From Arthrobacter alpinus (GTDB lineage: Bacteria > Actinomycetota > Actinomycetes > Actinomycetales > Micrococcaceae): a DNA stretch of 64,000 nucleotides. Made by a program: the position numbers and the translations under genes. Within the stretch, counting starts at the first letter, position 1, and the number at the start of each line of letters is the position of its first letter. Shown here piece by piece: positions 8,258-18,566 of this stretch. The notes beneath the pieces are model-generated. The model worked only from the letters and a program-made list of their open reading frames with translations. It was not told the DNA's origin and made no database searches. The stretch lies in the NCBI RefSeq assembly GCF_001294625.1, contig NZ_CP012677.1:2666001-2730000 (forward strand), written 5' to 3'.

Positions 8258-9457
8258 ATGACTGGAATTGGATGGCTTGTGGCGGTATTGATGTTGTTGG
8301 TGGGGCTGCTGGTGGGCGCAGCAGTAGTGGCATGGTTCCTGCGGGGACGCCTGAGGGGGGCCGAGGCGGAGGCGAGCGAAGCCCGCCAGCGCTTGGGTGA
8401 GTTAAACGCCAGTTTTGCCGCGGCCGACGCCGAACGCAGACTCTTGTTCAATCAGAACCGTGCGCTCTCGGCACAGCAGGGCTCGGATTCCACCGTGTTG
8501 CAGGCTTTGGGGCCGGTCTCGGAGAAGCTCAATGCCGTCCAGCGCCAGGTGACCCTCCTAGAGCGGGACCGGGTGGAGCAGTACGGACAGCTGGCCGAGC
8601 AATTGCGTGTCGCGAAGGATGCCGACGCAAAGCTGCTGGCCACCACCACGTCCCTCGCCTCCGCGCTGCGCTCGAATAGCGTTCGGGGCAAGTGGGGCGA
8701 GGTGCAGTTGCGCCGGGTGGTGGAAGCTGCGGGCATGCTCGCCCACGTGGACTTTGACGAGCAGGTACACATTGCCACCGTTGACGGGGCACACCGCCCC
8801 GACATGGTGGTCCGGCTGCCCGGTGGCAAGGAACTAGTGCTGGACGCGAAGGTCCCGCTGGCCTCATACCTGCAAGCCCACGACGCCGATAGTTCATCGG
8901 GCGCGGAGGCCAGTGAACATCTGGCCCGCCACGCCAAGGCGGTCCGGGCGCACGTCGATGCACTCGCAGCCAAGAAGTACTGGACGTCGGCGCACAATTC
9001 ACCCGAGCTGGTGATCTGCTTCGTCCCCGTGGAGTCGATCCTGTCCGCGGCATTGACCTCCGACCCCGGATTGCTGGACTATTCCATGACGAAGAATGTG
9101 GTGCTTGCCTCCCCCATTTCACTGCTGGCCATTTTGAAGTCGGTAGCGTTCAGCTGGCGGCAAGACGTGCTGACGGAAAGCGCCAAAGAGCTCTTTGACC
9201 TTTCGGCCCAGCTCTACACAAGGCTCGGCGTCATGGGCGAGGCCGTCTCCAATGTTGGTGCGTCGTTGAAGTCCTCAGTTGACCGGTACAACAAACTCGT
9301 GGGAACACTGGAAGGACGTGTCCTGCCAACGGCGCGCAAGCTGAACGCCTTTGACCCGAAGACACTTGACTCCCCCGCCCAAGTGGAATCCACGCCCCGC
9401 ATACTCACGGCCCCGGAATTCAACAACCCTTCCAGCGAATTCGGCGCCGCAAGCTGA
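8258..9457 (+). CDS. rmuC: DNA recombination protein RmuC
   Basis: 399-aa RmuC-family protein. It has an N-terminal membrane anchor (residues 3-24), a coiled-coil stretch rich in Ala, Glu and Arg to about 110, then the RmuC nuclease-like domain (GKWGEVQLRRVVEAAGM, DMVVRLPGGKELVLDAKVPL, FVPVESILSAAL). In E. coli, rmuC limits inversion between short inverted repeats. AAGGTGG lies six bases upstream of the ATG. The gene is convergent with ispH, with about 20 bases between them. Confidence 0.93.
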   Translation: MTGIGWLVAVLMLLVGLLVGAAVVAWFLRGRLRGAEAEASEARQRLGELNASFAAADAERRLLFNQNRALSAQQGSDSTVLQALGPVSEKLNAVQRQVTLLERDRVEQYGQLAEQLRVAKDADAKLLATTTSLASALRSNSVRGKWGEVQLRRVVEAAGMLAHVDFDEQVHIATVDGAHRPDMVVRLPGGKELVLDAKVPLASYLQAHDADSSSGAEASEHLARHAKAVRAHVDALAAKKYWTSAHNSPELVICFVPVESILSAALTSDPGLLDYSMTKNVVLASPISLLAILKSVAFSWRQDVLTESAKELFDLSAQLYTRLGVMGEAVSNVGASLKSSVDRYNKLVGTLEGRVLPTARKLNAFDPKTLDSPAQVESTPRILTAPEFNNPSSEFGAAS

Positions 9458-9477
9458 CCGCACCACCCGTACAGGCT

Positions 9478-10557
9478 TTAGCGCAGGTTGGAGCTCTTGA
9501 CACCCTTGTAATCGGGGTCGCCGGCGGCCTTCATGGTGGCGCGGAGTTCCTTGGGCAGGGAGAACAGGATGTCTTCCTTGGCCGTGACCACTTCTTCAAC
9601 ACTGCCGTAGCCGTAATCGGCCAGCAGGTGCAGCACGTCCTGGACCAAGATCTCCGGCACCGAGGCGCCACTGGTCACCCCAACACTGGCCACGCCCTCA
9701 AACCAGGTCTCGTCAATTTCATTGGCGAAGTCCACACGATAGGAGGCCTTGGCACCGTACTCCAGGGCCACCTCGACCAGGCGCACGGAGTTGGAGGAGT
9801 TGGAGGAGCCCACCACAATGACAAGTTCCGCCTGCGGGGCGATCTCCTTGATGGCCGTCTGGCGGTTGGTGGTGGCGTAGCAGATGTCGTCGCTGGGCGG
9901 ATCCTGCAGCTTGGGGAAGCGCTCGCGCAGGATTTCAACGATCTCCATGGTCTCATCGACCGACAAGGTGGTCTGGGATAGCCAGATCAGGCGGTCGGGA
10001 TCGGAGACCTTGACGGTGCGTGCTTCGTCCGGGTTGTTGACGATCGTGATGCTCTCGGGCGCCTCCCCATAGGTGCCTTCAACTTCTTCATGGCCTACGT
10101 GGCCGATGAGCAGGATCTCGAAGTCGTCATTGGCGAACCGGACGGCTTCCTTGTGGACCTTGGTCACCAGCGGGCAGGTGGCGTCAATAGTGCGCAGGCC
10201 GCGGTCGTGCGCGGATTGGATAACAGCCGGTGAAACGCCGTGCGCTGAGAAAACCACCAAGGCGCCCGACGGGACTTCCTCATTCTCCTCCACAAAAATG
10301 GCACCCTTGGCTTCAAGGGAGGAAACGACGTGAACGTTATGCACAATTTGCTTGCGCACGTAGACCGGGGCTCCATGGTGCTCCAAAGCCTTTTCTACGG
10401 CAATGACAGCCCTGTCAACACCGGCGCAGTACCCGCGCGGGGCAGCCAGCAAGACCCTCTTCGGGCCGGCTACCGAGGCGGCCGCAGCCACCTCTTCGGG
10501 CGACCGGCGTCGTCGGGGAATGGCTGGCATGGGAAAGGAAATGGCAGTGGTGCTCAT
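9478..10557 (-). CDS. ispH: 4-hydroxy-3-methylbut-2-enyl diphosphate reductase
   Basis: Last enzyme of the MEP pathway: it reduces HMBPP to IPP and DMAPP with a [4Fe-4S] cluster. The three cluster cysteines are C44 (GYCAGVDRA), C128 (DATCPLV) and C226 (DICYATT). Substrate-site histidines are in VHNVH and SAHG, and the HEEVEGT block is present. 359 aa with a short N-terminal extension. It lies nine bases downstream of an uncharacterised membrane-protein gene on the same strand, probably co-transcribed. Confidence 0.95.
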   Translation of the reverse strand: MSTTAISFPMPAIPRRRRSPEEVAAAASVAGPKRVLLAAPRGYCAGVDRAVIAVEKALEHHGAPVYVRKQIVHNVHVVSSLEAKGAIFVEENEEVPSGALVVFSAHGVSPAVIQSAHDRGLRTIDATCPLVTKVHKEAVRFANDDFEILLIGHVGHEEVEGTYGEAPESITIVNNPDEARTVKVSDPDRLIWLSQTTLSVDETMEIVEILRERFPKLQDPPSDDICYATTNRQTAIKEIAPQAELVIVVGSSNSSNSVRLVEVALEYGAKASYRVDFANEIDETWFEGVASVGVTSGASVPEILVQDVLHLLADYGYGSVEEVVTAKEDILFSLPKELRATMKAAGDPDYKGVKSSNLR

Positions 10558-10566
10558 GCCCCCATC

Positions 10567-11406
10567 CTACGCGGTGGGCGTGCGCCGAACCATGCGAGCT
10601 AGGACACCTACAACCACCAGGCACCCGGCAACGATGAAGCCCGCGGCGATTCCCCACTGCCAGCTCTCCTTGACCAGTTCACCCAATTGGCTACCAAATT
10701 GAGCTGCGACGTCGTTGGCGGGACTGATGTCCACGAACCGGCCGGCCACCCAGTTGGAACCGAGCAGCCAGGCAAGAACCACCAGTGCCAGTCCGAGTCC
10801 AGCCAGCACGACAGTCCGGGCCTTGTACCGGGCCACCACAACCGCCAGCGCGAAAAGGGCGACGGCGAAGACCATGAACCAGACTCCCGCGCCGGCCACC
10901 GCGCTCACCAGCGGCAGGGTCTTGGCCACGGCAGGCTGGTCCACGCTGATCAGCACCTCGGAGGGAACGGGCAGCTTCACGCCGACGTCTGCCGAGACGT
11001 TATTCGCCACGAGCCCCACCAAAGGGGCAATGTCCAGGTTCAGTTCACCCGCGATGTTTTGATCCGCAGTTGGCGCGAACGTCAGGGCGTGGCTGCGGCG
11101 CAGGGTTTCGGCCCACGCATCCGCGTAGCCATGTTGGGATGACAGCGACCGGGCCACGGTGGCGATCAGCTCGGCAGCCAGGTTTTGCAGTTGTGGCGGC
11201 AGCGCCAGCTGGGCGGCGGACTGTGTCGCCACAACGTTTGCAAGGCCGTCTTGAAATTCCTTGTTCGCGCCCAGCGGTCCCGCCAACTGCACGAAACCGG
11301 CCTCGTCAACGACGTTCCGTTGCATCCAAATGGACGGCCCGGCAACAGCAGCTAGCAATAACGCAACTATGACGAGTACCGCTGAGCCCGCTGAGCGCAC
11401 GTGCAT
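10567..11406 (-). CDS. uncharacterised four-helix membrane protein
   Basis: Not recognised. From the ATG at 11406 it is 279 aa with an N-terminal membrane segment (8-27), an external Ala/Leu/Gln-rich domain (about 30-165) and three further segments (172-193, 197-217, 250-272), ending in basic RMVRRTPTA. A GTG two codons on, at 11400, is the better-placed start, because AAGGA lies seven to eight bases before it. The architecture is that of a sensor or envelope protein, but no motif gives a function. It precedes ispH closely. Confidence 0.7.
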   Translation of the reverse strand: MHVRSAGSAVLVIVALLLAAVAGPSIWMQRNVVDEAGFVQLAGPLGANKEFQDGLANVVATQSAAQLALPPQLQNLAAELIATVARSLSSQHGYADAWAETLRRSHALTFAPTADQNIAGELNLDIAPLVGLVANNVSADVGVKLPVPSEVLISVDQPAVAKTLPLVSAVAGAGVWFMVFAVALFALAVVVARYKARTVVLAGLGLALVVLAWLLGSNWVAGRFVDISPANDVAAQFGSQLGELVKESWQWGIAAGFIVAGCLVVVGVLARMVRRTPTA

Positions 11407-11580
11407 TTCCTTTGCTTGGTGCCAAGTTACGAAAGCAAGATGGCGTAAGTGGTGAAGTTCCACTTTAGGGCATGAGACCCCGAGCCCGGCGAGTGCGCCT
11501 GTGGATGACTGGACGTGATTGTCGGTTCGCAAAGTTAGAGTAGTTCCAAGTAGTTATTCAGCAAACAAGGACGGTGAGAA

Positions 11581-12843
11581 GTGCCCATGCAGGATGCTCC
11601 CGAGCAGAAGATCATTCCCGTCACGGCAGCCGAGACCAGTCCGGAGAACCCATGGCCGTTGCAATTGCTGAGCCAAAAGCTCAAGGCCCATATTGAAAAG
11701 GCACCGCCGGCATGGGTTGAGGGCCAGATCATCGAGCTCAATACCCGGGCCAATGTCAGCTACCTGACCATCCGTGACATGGATGCCGAGGTGTCCCTCA
11801 GCGTGACCGTGTGGGGTTCGGTGCTGGGCCAACTTGCCACTCCGCTGGAACGGGGCGCACGCGTGGTTGCCCAGCTCAAGCCTGATTTTTGGATGAAGAC
11901 CGGCCGCCTGTCGATGCAGGGCAAGGACATCCGCCCCGTCGGATTGGGTGATTTGCTGGCCCGGATAGAGGCCCTGCGACGCGCCCTGGCCGCCGAAGGC
12001 CTCTTTGACCCTGCCCGCAAGAAGAAATTGCCGCTGCTGCCGCACAGGATCGGGCTCATCACGGGCCGCAACTCGGACGCCATGAAAGACGTGCTACGCA
12101 ACGCGGCGCTGCGCTGGCCTGCTGTGGAATTTGAGGTCCGCGAGGTGGCCGTCCAAGGAGTCAACGCCGTGTCGGCCGTTATTGGCGCCTTGCAGGAACT
12201 TGACGCGGACCCGCGCATCGACGTCATCGTCATCGCCCGCGGCGGCGGTTCCTTGGAAGACCTGTTGCCGTTCAGCCACGAGTCTTTGATTCGTGCCGTC
12301 TCAGCTGCCAACACTCCGGTCGTCAGCGCTATTGGCCACGAGGCGGACCGGCCACTGCTCGATGAGGTGGCAGATCTCCGCGCCTCCACACCAACCGACG
12401 CCGCCAAGCGCATTGTGCCCGATGTGAGTGAGGAGCTGCGCCGCGTGGATCAGGCACGCATTCAGCTCAACCGGCGTATCGACCAGCTGCTGGAGCGCGA
12501 AGGAGACCGTCTTGCCCAGCTGCGTTCCCGGCCTGCCCTGGCAAATCCGGAGGCCGGGCTCACGGCAAGGTACGACGACGTAGTGAGGCTCCGTGGGCGG
12601 GCCCAGACGGCCGTCCGTACCCAAGTCAGCCGCCACATCGACCAACTGGGCCACCTGCGTGCCCAGGTGCGAGCATTGTCGCCGCAGAAAACGCTCGATC
12701 GAGGCTACGCCGTCGTGCAGCTTGAAGACCGCAGCATTGTGCGCCAGCCGGCCCAGGCAACTGGCGGTACGCGCTTGAAAATCCGGGTTGCCGGTGGCGA
12801 TTTCACCGCCGTGGCAAACGCCTCACCATCCACCTCCAAGTAA
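11581..12843 (+). CDS. xseA: exodeoxyribonuclease VII large subunit
   Basis: Catalytic subunit of ExoVII, which degrades single-stranded DNA from both ends. The N-terminal OB fold ([20 protein letters not shown]) occupies about residues 35-120. The catalytic region follows ([46 protein letters not shown]) and a long coiled-coil tail precedes the end. The GTG at 11581 has AAGGA about nine bases upstream; the ATG at 11587 is an alternative. The small subunit follows nine bases later. Confidence 0.95.
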   Translation: MPMQDAPEQKIIPVTAAETSPENPWPLQLLSQKLKAHIEKAPPAWVEGQIIELNTRANVSYLTIRDMDAEVSLSVTVWGSVLGQLATPLERGARVVAQLKPDFWMKTGRLSMQGKDIRPVGLGDLLARIEALRRALAAEGLFDPARKKKLPLLPHRIGLITGRNSDAMKDVLRNAALRWPAVEFEVREVAVQGVNAVSAVIGALQELDADPRIDVIVIARGGGSLEDLLPFSHESLIRAVSAANTPVVSAIGHEADRPLLDEVADLRASTPTDAAKRIVPDVSEELRRVDQARIQLNRRIDQLLEREGDRLAQLRSRPALANPEAGLTARYDDVVRLRGRAQTAVRTQVSRHIDQLGHLRAQVRALSPQKTLDRGYAVVQLEDRSIVRQPAQATGGTRLKIRVAGGDFTAVANASPSTSK

Positions 12844-12851
12844 GGATTCCC

Positions 12852-13073
12852 GTGACCACCGCCACACCCAATGAAGATGTTGCAACGCTGAGCTACGAGC
12901 AGGCCCGCGAACAGCTGGTGGCCGTCGTCAACCAGCTCGAGGCCGGCTCCTCCAGCCTTGAGGACTCCCTAGCCCTGTGGGAGCGCGGCGAAGCCCTGGC
13001 CAAGAAGTGTGAGGAATGGCTTGAAGGCGCCAAAGCCCGTCTTGCCGCAGCCCGCGCTACCACGGAGGACTAA
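12852..13073 (+). CDS. xseB: exodeoxyribonuclease VII small subunit
   Basis: 73-aa helical partner of XseA. Family signatures are [39 protein letters not shown] and [12 protein letters not shown]. The GTG start has AAGG six bases upstream, within the xseA stop region, indicating an xseAB operon. Confidence 0.95.
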   Translation: MTTATPNEDVATLSYEQAREQLVAVVNQLEAGSSSLEDSLALWERGEALAKKCEEWLEGAKARLAAARATTED

Positions 13074-13114
13074 GAGCGGCGTCAGTGAACCAGCCTGTGA
13101 AGACGTGCTCGGTC

Positions 13115-13160
13115 TCGACAAGCTCGACCACCGATAAACTAGGCGTCGACAGGCTCGACC
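13115..13160. repeat. intergenic REP-like repeat
   Basis: TCGACAAGCTCGACC (13115-13129) recurs as TCGACAGGCTCGACC (13146-13160), 14 of 15 identical, between the convergent xseB and PPK2 genes. This motif resembles dispersed intergenic repeats I associate with actinobacteria. I did not see another copy in this window. Confidence 0.4.
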
Positions 13161-13170
13161 CCGGGGGGCG

Positions 13171-14025
13171 TCAGGCGTCCGTGAGCCTGGTCCGCTCGTG
13201 CGTAAGGTCGTAGTCGCCCGTGGGCCATTGCAGGTTCAGCCCGCCAAGGGCGTCAATGAGGATCTCCTGGACGGCCATCCGGGCGTACCACTTCTTGTCG
13301 GCCGGGACCACGTGCCAGGGCGCCGCCGGCGTGCTGGTGCGCTCAAACACCTTCTGGTAGGCGTCCATGTAGGCGGACCAAAACACCCGCTCGTCAAGGT
13401 CGGTGGGACTGTACTTCCAGTACTTGGTGGGATCGTGCAGCCGTGCCGACAGCCGCTGGAGCTGCTCGTCCTTGCCTAGGTTCAGCATCACCTTCACCAC
13501 GGTGGTCCCCGCCGCTGCCAACTCAGCCTCAAAGTCGTTGATGGCTGCGTACCGGCGTTCCAGTTCCGCTTCATCGGCCCAGCCGTGGACGCGGTGGATC
13601 AGCACATCCTCGTAATGGGACCGGTCAAAGACACCCAACATGCCAGGGTCCGGTGCGGCCGGGCGCACACGCCACAAAAAGTCGTGGGCCTTTTCCTCAT
13701 CCGTGGGCGCCTTGAACGTTTTGAGCTTCACACCTTGCGGATCCACGGCCCCCGCCACCCGGGCCACTATCCCGCCCTTGCCTGCCGTGTCCATGGCCTG
13801 CAGAACCAGCAGGACTGACTTTTTCCCACCAAACCGGCTCTCCGCGAAGAGTTGCTCCTGAAGCCGCGCCAAAACCGGCGCCCGCGCTGCCAGTGCCGCC
13901 ACGCCGTCGTCCTTCTTGCCGTCAAAACCCGGAGCAGCGTTGGTGGGCGCACTGGCAAGGTTAAACCCTGCTCGGGCCTTGAGTAGTCGTGAGGGGTATT
14001 CGCTAAAACCGAGAGGCAATGACAC
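13171..14025 (-). CDS. polyphosphate kinase 2 family protein
   Basis: PPK2-family phosphotransferase, moving phosphate between polyphosphate and nucleoside mono- or diphosphates. The Walker A-like loop VLQAMDTAGKGG, the lid region (FKAPTDEEKAHDFLWR) and the Walker B-like GVFDRSHYEDVLIHRVHGW are all present. Further typical blocks are VVKVMLNLGKDEQ and AWHVVPADKKWYARMAVQEI. 284 aa, a single-domain enzyme. Donor and acceptor class cannot be decided by eye. Confidence 0.9.
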   Translation of the reverse strand: MSLPLGFSEYPSRLLKARAGFNLASAPTNAAPGFDGKKDDGVAALAARAPVLARLQEQLFAESRFGGKKSVLLVLQAMDTAGKGGIVARVAGAVDPQGVKLKTFKAPTDEEKAHDFLWRVRPAAPDPGMLGVFDRSHYEDVLIHRVHGWADEAELERRYAAINDFEAELAAAGTTVVKVMLNLGKDEQLQRLSARLHDPTKYWKYSPTDLDERVFWSAYMDAYQKVFERTSTPAAPWHVVPADKKWYARMAVQEILIDALGGLNLQWPTGDYDLTHERTRLTDA

Positions 14026-14039
14026 GGTGGAGCCTTTCC

Positions 14040-15257
14040 TTAGGGTTTGTACGTGCTCAGAAACTCCGCAATCCGCCCGACGGCCTCTTCCAGATCCTTG
14101 ACATTGGGCAAAGTGACCAAACGGAAATGGTCCGGGCGAACCCAGTTGAAGGCTGTGCCGTGCGAGATCAGGATCTTTTGCTGCTCCAACAGGTCCAGAG
14201 CAAATTGTTCATCGCTCTTGATCGGGTACACCTCCGGATCCAGCTTCGGGAACAGGTACAGCGCTCCCCTAGCCTGATTGACCGAGACACCTGGGATCTC
14301 ATTGAGCAGGCGGTAGGCGGTATCGCGTTGCTCGCGCAGCCGCCCACCGGGCAGGATCAGGTCCTCAATGCTCTGGTGCCCGCCTAGCGCCGTCTGGATG
14401 GCGTGCTGGCCTGGGGCGTTGGCGCACAGGCGCATGTTGGCCAGCAGGTTGATGCCCTCAAGATAGTCGGCGGCCCGAGCCTTGGGACCGGAAATCGCCA
14501 GCCAGCCGGACCTGTAACCACAAATCCGGTAAGCCTTGGACAGCCCGCTAAACGTCATGCACAACACGTCTTCACCGGCGATGATGGCGGTGTTGATGTG
14601 CTCGGCGTCGTCGTACAGGATTTTCTCATAAATCTCATCCGAGAACACCACCAGATCGTGTTTGCGAGCCAGATCCACCATGGCCTGCACCATGTGGCGC
14701 GGATAGACAGCGCCCGTGGGGTTGTTCGGGTTGATGATGACCAGGCCCTTGGTCCGCGGGGTGATCTTCGCCTCCAGGTCCTCCAGGTCCGGCCACCACT
14801 CGTTGTCCTCATCGCAGAGGTAGTGCACGGGGCGCCCGCCGGCCAGGCTGACGGAGGCCGTCCACAGCGGGTAGTCGGGCGTGGGCACCAACACCTCATC
14901 GCCGGTGTTCAGCAGCGCCATGAGCGAGAGCGTGATGAGCTCGCTGACGCCGTTGCCCAGGTAGACGTCGTCGACGTGGATGTTGTGGATGCCGCGCGTC
15001 TGGTAGTACTGCACGACGGCGGTCCTCGCCGAAAAGATGCCCCGCGAGTCCGTGTAGCCCTGCGCATGTGGCAGATGGCGAATCATGTCCACCAAGATCG
15101 CGTCTGGTGCTTCAAACCCGAATGGAGCCGGATTGCCAATGTTTAATTTCATGATCCGGTGGCCTTCGGATTCCATTTGCTGCGCCCTTTGCAGTAAGGG
15201 TCCGCGAATGTCGTAGAGAACATTGTGAAGCTTGGTTGACTGCTTGAAATCTGCCAT
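14040..15257 (-). CDS. alaA: PLP-dependent aminotransferase, AlaA-like
   Basis: Class I/II aminotransferase of 405 aa, closest in appearance to the glutamate-pyruvate (alanine) aminotransferase AlaA. PLP contacts are visible: NPNNPTG at 176-182, D207 and Y210 in SDEIYEK, and the Schiff-base lysine K241 in SGLSKAYR, with RSGW following. The N-terminus (STKLHNVLYDIRGP) and length match the AlaA group. It lies 14 bases upstream of the PPK2 start, so the two may share a transcript. Substrate choice is from the family. Confidence 0.85.
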   Translation of the reverse strand: MADFKQSTKLHNVLYDIRGPLLQRAQQMESEGHRIMKLNIGNPAPFGFEAPDAILVDMIRHLPHAQGYTDSRGIFSARTAVVQYYQTRGIHNIHVDDVYLGNGVSELITLSLMALLNTGDEVLVPTPDYPLWTASVSLAGGRPVHYLCDEDNEWWPDLEDLEAKITPRTKGLVIINPNNPTGAVYPRHMVQAMVDLARKHDLVVFSDEIYEKILYDDAEHINTAIIAGEDVLCMTFSGLSKAYRICGYRSGWLAISGPKARAADYLEGINLLANMRLCANAPGQHAIQTALGGHQSIEDLILPGGRLREQRDTAYRLLNEIPGVSVNQARGALYLFPKLDPEVYPIKSDEQFALDLLEQQKILISHGTAFNWVRPDHFRLVTLPNVKDLEEAVGRIAEFLSTYKP

Positions 15258-15323
15258 TTACCAAATATCGCACACCGATGCCCGTGCATGCCGGATCGAC
15301 GCCGGCGGGCGCCGTGCCAATGG

Positions 15324-16337
15324 CTAAGAAGTGGCCTTGACCAGGCCGACTTCCACCAGCCATGCGGTGGCTACCTCGGACATGGAACCGAAGTGGCTGT
15401 CCATGGACAAGCGGTTCAGGTTGGTCAGTGCGTCATTGTTCAATGCAGCACTGACCTTGTTGATGACCCCCGTCACGTCATCGGAGACTTTCTTGCTCGA
15501 CAGCACGGGCACCACGGTCTGCGGCCTGAAAACCTGCTTGGTGTCCGCCAGGACCACCAGCGCGTTGTCGGTAATGGCGGGTGAGGAACTGTGGATGTCA
15601 GCCACCTGAACATCCGCGCGGAGCAGGGCGAGCAGCAGCTCGGACTTGGTGCTCGCCAACTCCTCATAACTTTGCGGGACGCAGTTGTAGTCGCTGGCCA
15701 GTACTGACAGCCCCCGGTCTTTGGTGCGGAACTCCGCAGACCCGCCGAACACGAGCTTGTCACAGACCTTCGCGAGGTCTGCGATGGTTTTCAGCTGGTA
15801 TTTTTCCGCCGTGACGGTGGTGACAACAATGCTGTCATCATCCTCCGCGCTGGTGGCATTGGCCATCGAAACATAGGGCGGGAGTGCTTTCTTCAAGGCG
15901 TCCAAGACCTGGGAGCCGCTGACGGGCTCCTTCGCAGCCGACGACATGGTGGTTGACGACGTGGCCGACGTGGTGGAGGACGCCGCGGGGGAGGCCGGCG
16001 TCAGCCCCTCCAAGAACGTGCTGGAGTAGCCGGGCATGATGTCCACCGCGCCGCTCTCCAGCTGGCTGAGCAGGGTGGGATCTGCGGCGTCCTCAGGTGT
16101 CACCACCGCGCTAAGGCCCGCCGCGTTCAAGGCTGCGGCATAAACGTTCGCCAGCAGTTCCCCCTCCAAGGGGACCCCGCCGTCGGGAACAGCCGGGGTT
16201 CCCACCCTCAGCGGGGTGTCTCCGGCGGTCTGCGAGACACTGGGAATGGCGACAATTGGCGTGCGGGTACACGCGGTGGCGCCGGAGAGAAGCACGGCAG
16301 CCACACCGAAAACGGCGGCAATTCGCTGCAGGCGCAT
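15324..16337 (-). CDS. glycine betaine-type ABC substrate-binding lipoprotein
   Basis: OpuAC/ProX-like periplasmic-binding lipoprotein. From the ATG at 16337 the signal peptide (MRLQRIAAVFGVAAVLLSG) leads into the lipobox cysteine of ATAC. The mature part has PLRVGTP, a region of ligand-loop character (SGAVDIMPGYSSTFLEG) and an AEFRTKDRGLSVL strand. A Ser/Thr/Ala-rich insert near residues 120-140 is unusual. No permease or ATPase gene is adjacent, so it is an orphan in this window. An upstream ATG at 16385 would bury the signal peptide. Confidence 0.75.
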   Translation of the reverse strand: MRLQRIAAVFGVAAVLLSGATACTRTPIVAIPSVSQTAGDTPLRVGTPAVPDGGVPLEGELLANVYAAALNAAGLSAVVTPEDAADPTLLSQLESGAVDIMPGYSSTFLEGLTPASPAASSTTSATSSTTMSSAAKEPVSGSQVLDALKKALPPYVSMANATSAEDDDSIVVTTVTAEKYQLKTIADLAKVCDKLVFGGSAEFRTKDRGLSVLASDYNCVPQSYEELASTKSELLLALLRADVQVADIHSSSPAITDNALVVLADTKQVFRPQTVVPVLSSKKVSDDVTGVINKVSAALNNDALTNLNRLSMDSHFGSMSEVATAWLVEVGLVKATS

Positions 16338-16459
16338 GCTCGAACTCCAGGGGTTTGTCGACAAAAGGTAATTGGCAGGGAGCACCGTTCAAGCGCCGGC
16401 CCTTTCGCCTAGTTTAGCCATGCGTGTTGCGCACGGCGACTCGGTGGGAGGGTGCGGGC

Positions 16460-18349
16460 CTAGCCGAGGTCCTCCACATGAGTCACGCCAATGGCCCCCA
16501 GTGACGGGGCCTCCAAGAGTTCTGCGTGGTTCCCGGCGTGTTCCAGTTCCAGGACGGTGACAGTGTTGGCGCCTGCCCTGAGCAGCGGGCCCGGGACATA
16601 CAACGTTATTTGCGGGCCCACTTCCCAGTACCTGCCCAGGAGGAAACCATTGACCCACACCATTCCCTTGCCAAAGCCGGGCAGGGTCAGGTGGGTGTCC
16701 GCCGGTTCGGCGATGACCAGCTCACCGTGGAAATATCCGGGGCCACGCAACCCTTCGTCCGGGCCTTCAGAGGCTGCGCCCACCGTCAGCAGCCGTGCCA
16801 GCGGCAGCTCCAGGTTGATGGCGCGCTGCTCCCAATGGAAAATGTAGCGCTGGTTGATCAGGACGCCGTCGAGGATTCCCTTGCCCTGGCCAAAGAGCGG
16901 GCCGTAGTTGATGCGCCCCTGGTTCTCCACCAAGATTTCCAAGACTGCTTTGACCCCCGCGCCGGAAACCTTCAGACCATTATGGCCGTCACCGTCATGG
17001 AGGACCCCGGCATAGCTGCCGTCGACCCACACGTAGGCCCTGTCGTGCAGGCCGCGGATTTTGACGTCACTTTCGCCAACGGGCAGCATGGTCGTTGCCG
17101 TGTAGTGCACCAGACCGCGGTCAAGCCCCAACGTTTCAAAGGACAGTGGCTTGATGCTGCGTACCGGCTCCCCCGCCCGAGCAAAATCCAGCAGGGTTGT
17201 GCCTGGCTTCAGTGCAAAGGTGCAGGCGGGGACGACGGCGCTCGCGCTTGTCAGGTGGGCCGGGACAGGCGTGAGTTCGCGGCCAGCAGCGGCGAAGAAC
17301 TCCTTCCGCATGGCATAAAACTTTTCGGTCAGTTTCCCGTCTTCGGCGATCGGCGCATCGGAGTCGTAGCTGGTCACCGTAGGCTGGATGGCGCCGTCGT
17401 GGTTGGCTCCTGCGGCCAGGCCAAAGTTTGTTCCGCCGTGGGCCATGTACAGGCAGATGGAGCCGTCAAGGTCCAGGATCTTTTTGACCTCGGCCGTGGC
17501 CTCCTGCGCACTTCGGGTGTGGTGGTTCTCGCCCCAGTGGTCGAACCAGCCGTTCCAAAACTCAACGTTGAAGAACGGTTCCCCCGGCCGCCGTCGTTCC
17601 CAGACAGCGTATGCTTCCTCCCCCCGTGAGCCAAGCGTCGCCGTCGCCCAGGTGTCCGGCAGGGAGCCGCCGTCAAGGAAATAGTCTGTGCCGCCGTCGG
17701 CCGTGAACAACAGCTCGGTTATCCCACGGTCTTTCAGAGCCTTGCGGTTCCAGCGCAGGTACTCCGCGTCATCACCATAGCTGCCGTACTCATTTTCAAT
17801 CTGCACGGCGATCACGGGCCCACCCTGGGCGGCTTGCAACGGCGCCAGGACAGGCAGGAGTTCGTCAAACCAGGCCCCCACGGCGCTGGTGAACAGCGGG
17901 TCGCAGGAGCGCAGCACCATCTCCGGGTCGGAGATGGCCCAGGACGGGAATCCGCCGTTGTCCCATTCGGCGCAGATGTAGGGCCCGGGGCGGACGATCA
18001 CATCCAGCCCGGCGCTGCCAGCCAGAGTGATGAACCGGGCCACATCTCGCCAACCAGTAAAATCGGCCGGTTCACCCTTGGATGGCTGGTGGAAGTTCCA
18101 GGCAATGTAGGTGTCCAGCGTGTTCACGCCCATGGCCACGAGCCGGTCAATGCGGTCCTGCCACTGCCCGGGATGGATACGGAAGTAGTGGACGGCCCCG
18201 GCGATGATGCGGTGCGGTCGGCCATGCCGGAAGAGCTTCCGGTCCGCGTAGCTCAGCGCTTGGGCCGGGGCACCGCCGGATGCGCGGCCCCCCGTGGACG
18301 CGGCCGCGCCCGTCGCTTGCACCGCGGACAGTGTGGGGTTCGTTGGCAA
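16460..18349 (-). CDS. GH35 beta-galactosidase
   Basis: Glycoside hydrolase family 35 enzyme of 629 aa that removes terminal beta-galactose. The barrel carries AGAVHYFRIHP, the acid/base glutamate E187 in QIENEYG and the nucleophile E263 in NVEFWNGWFDHWG. C-terminal beta-domains end with WVNGFLLGRYW, typical of the family. No signal peptide, so probably cytoplasmic and dependent on an uptake system outside the window. The start is a TTG with AAGGAG five bases upstream. A LacI operator lies 45 bases upstream, next to the divergent regulator gene. Confidence 0.9.
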   Translation of the reverse strand: MPTNPTLSAVQATGAAASTGGRASGGAPAQALSYADRKLFRHGRPHRIIAGAVHYFRIHPGQWQDRIDRLVAMGVNTLDTYIAWNFHQPSKGEPADFTGWRDVARFITLAGSAGLDVIVRPGPYICAEWDNGGFPSWAISDPEMVLRSCDPLFTSAVGAWFDELLPVLAPLQAAQGGPVIAVQIENEYGSYGDDAEYLRWNRKALKDRGITELLFTADGGTDYFLDGGSLPDTWATATLGSRGEEAYAVWERRRPGEPFFNVEFWNGWFDHWGENHHTRSAQEATAEVKKILDLDGSICLYMAHGGTNFGLAAGANHDGAIQPTVTSYDSDAPIAEDGKLTEKFYAMRKEFFAAAGRELTPVPAHLTSASAVVPACTFALKPGTTLLDFARAGEPVRSIKPLSFETLGLDRGLVHYTATTMLPVGESDVKIRGLHDRAYVWVDGSYAGVLHDGDGHNGLKVSGAGVKAVLEILVENQGRINYGPLFGQGKGILDGVLINQRYIFHWEQRAINLELPLARLLTVGAASEGPDEGLRGPGYFHGELVIAEPADTHLTLPGFGKGMVWVNGFLLGRYWEVGPQITLYVPGPLLRAGANTVTVLELEHAGNHAELLEAPSLGAIGVTHVEDLG

Positions 18350-18393
18350 CTAAACTCCTTGTATTAGCTCCGCCGCGTGGGCGAAAGACAGAC

Positions 18394-18407
18394 TGTTATC
18401 GATAACA
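18394..18407. promoter_or_regulatory. LacI-family operator
   Basis: TGTTATCGATAACA is a perfect 14-bp palindrome with the central CG expected for LacI/GalR operators. It lies between the divergent GH35 gene and the lacI-type gene, so it probably represses the hydrolase and autoregulates the repressor. Confidence 0.75.
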
Positions 18408-18566
18408 TTGGTTCAGTCACTTTACTCCAAGCTGATCCGAACCGGTCGACGCTCCACCATTTCTAACGGGATGTTACAAGAAACAATTAGACTTGCCATG
18501 ACAACTTCGGCCCGGGCCTCCACCACCGCCTGTGTGCGGCAGTTCCCTGACCAAAGGATGTACTCC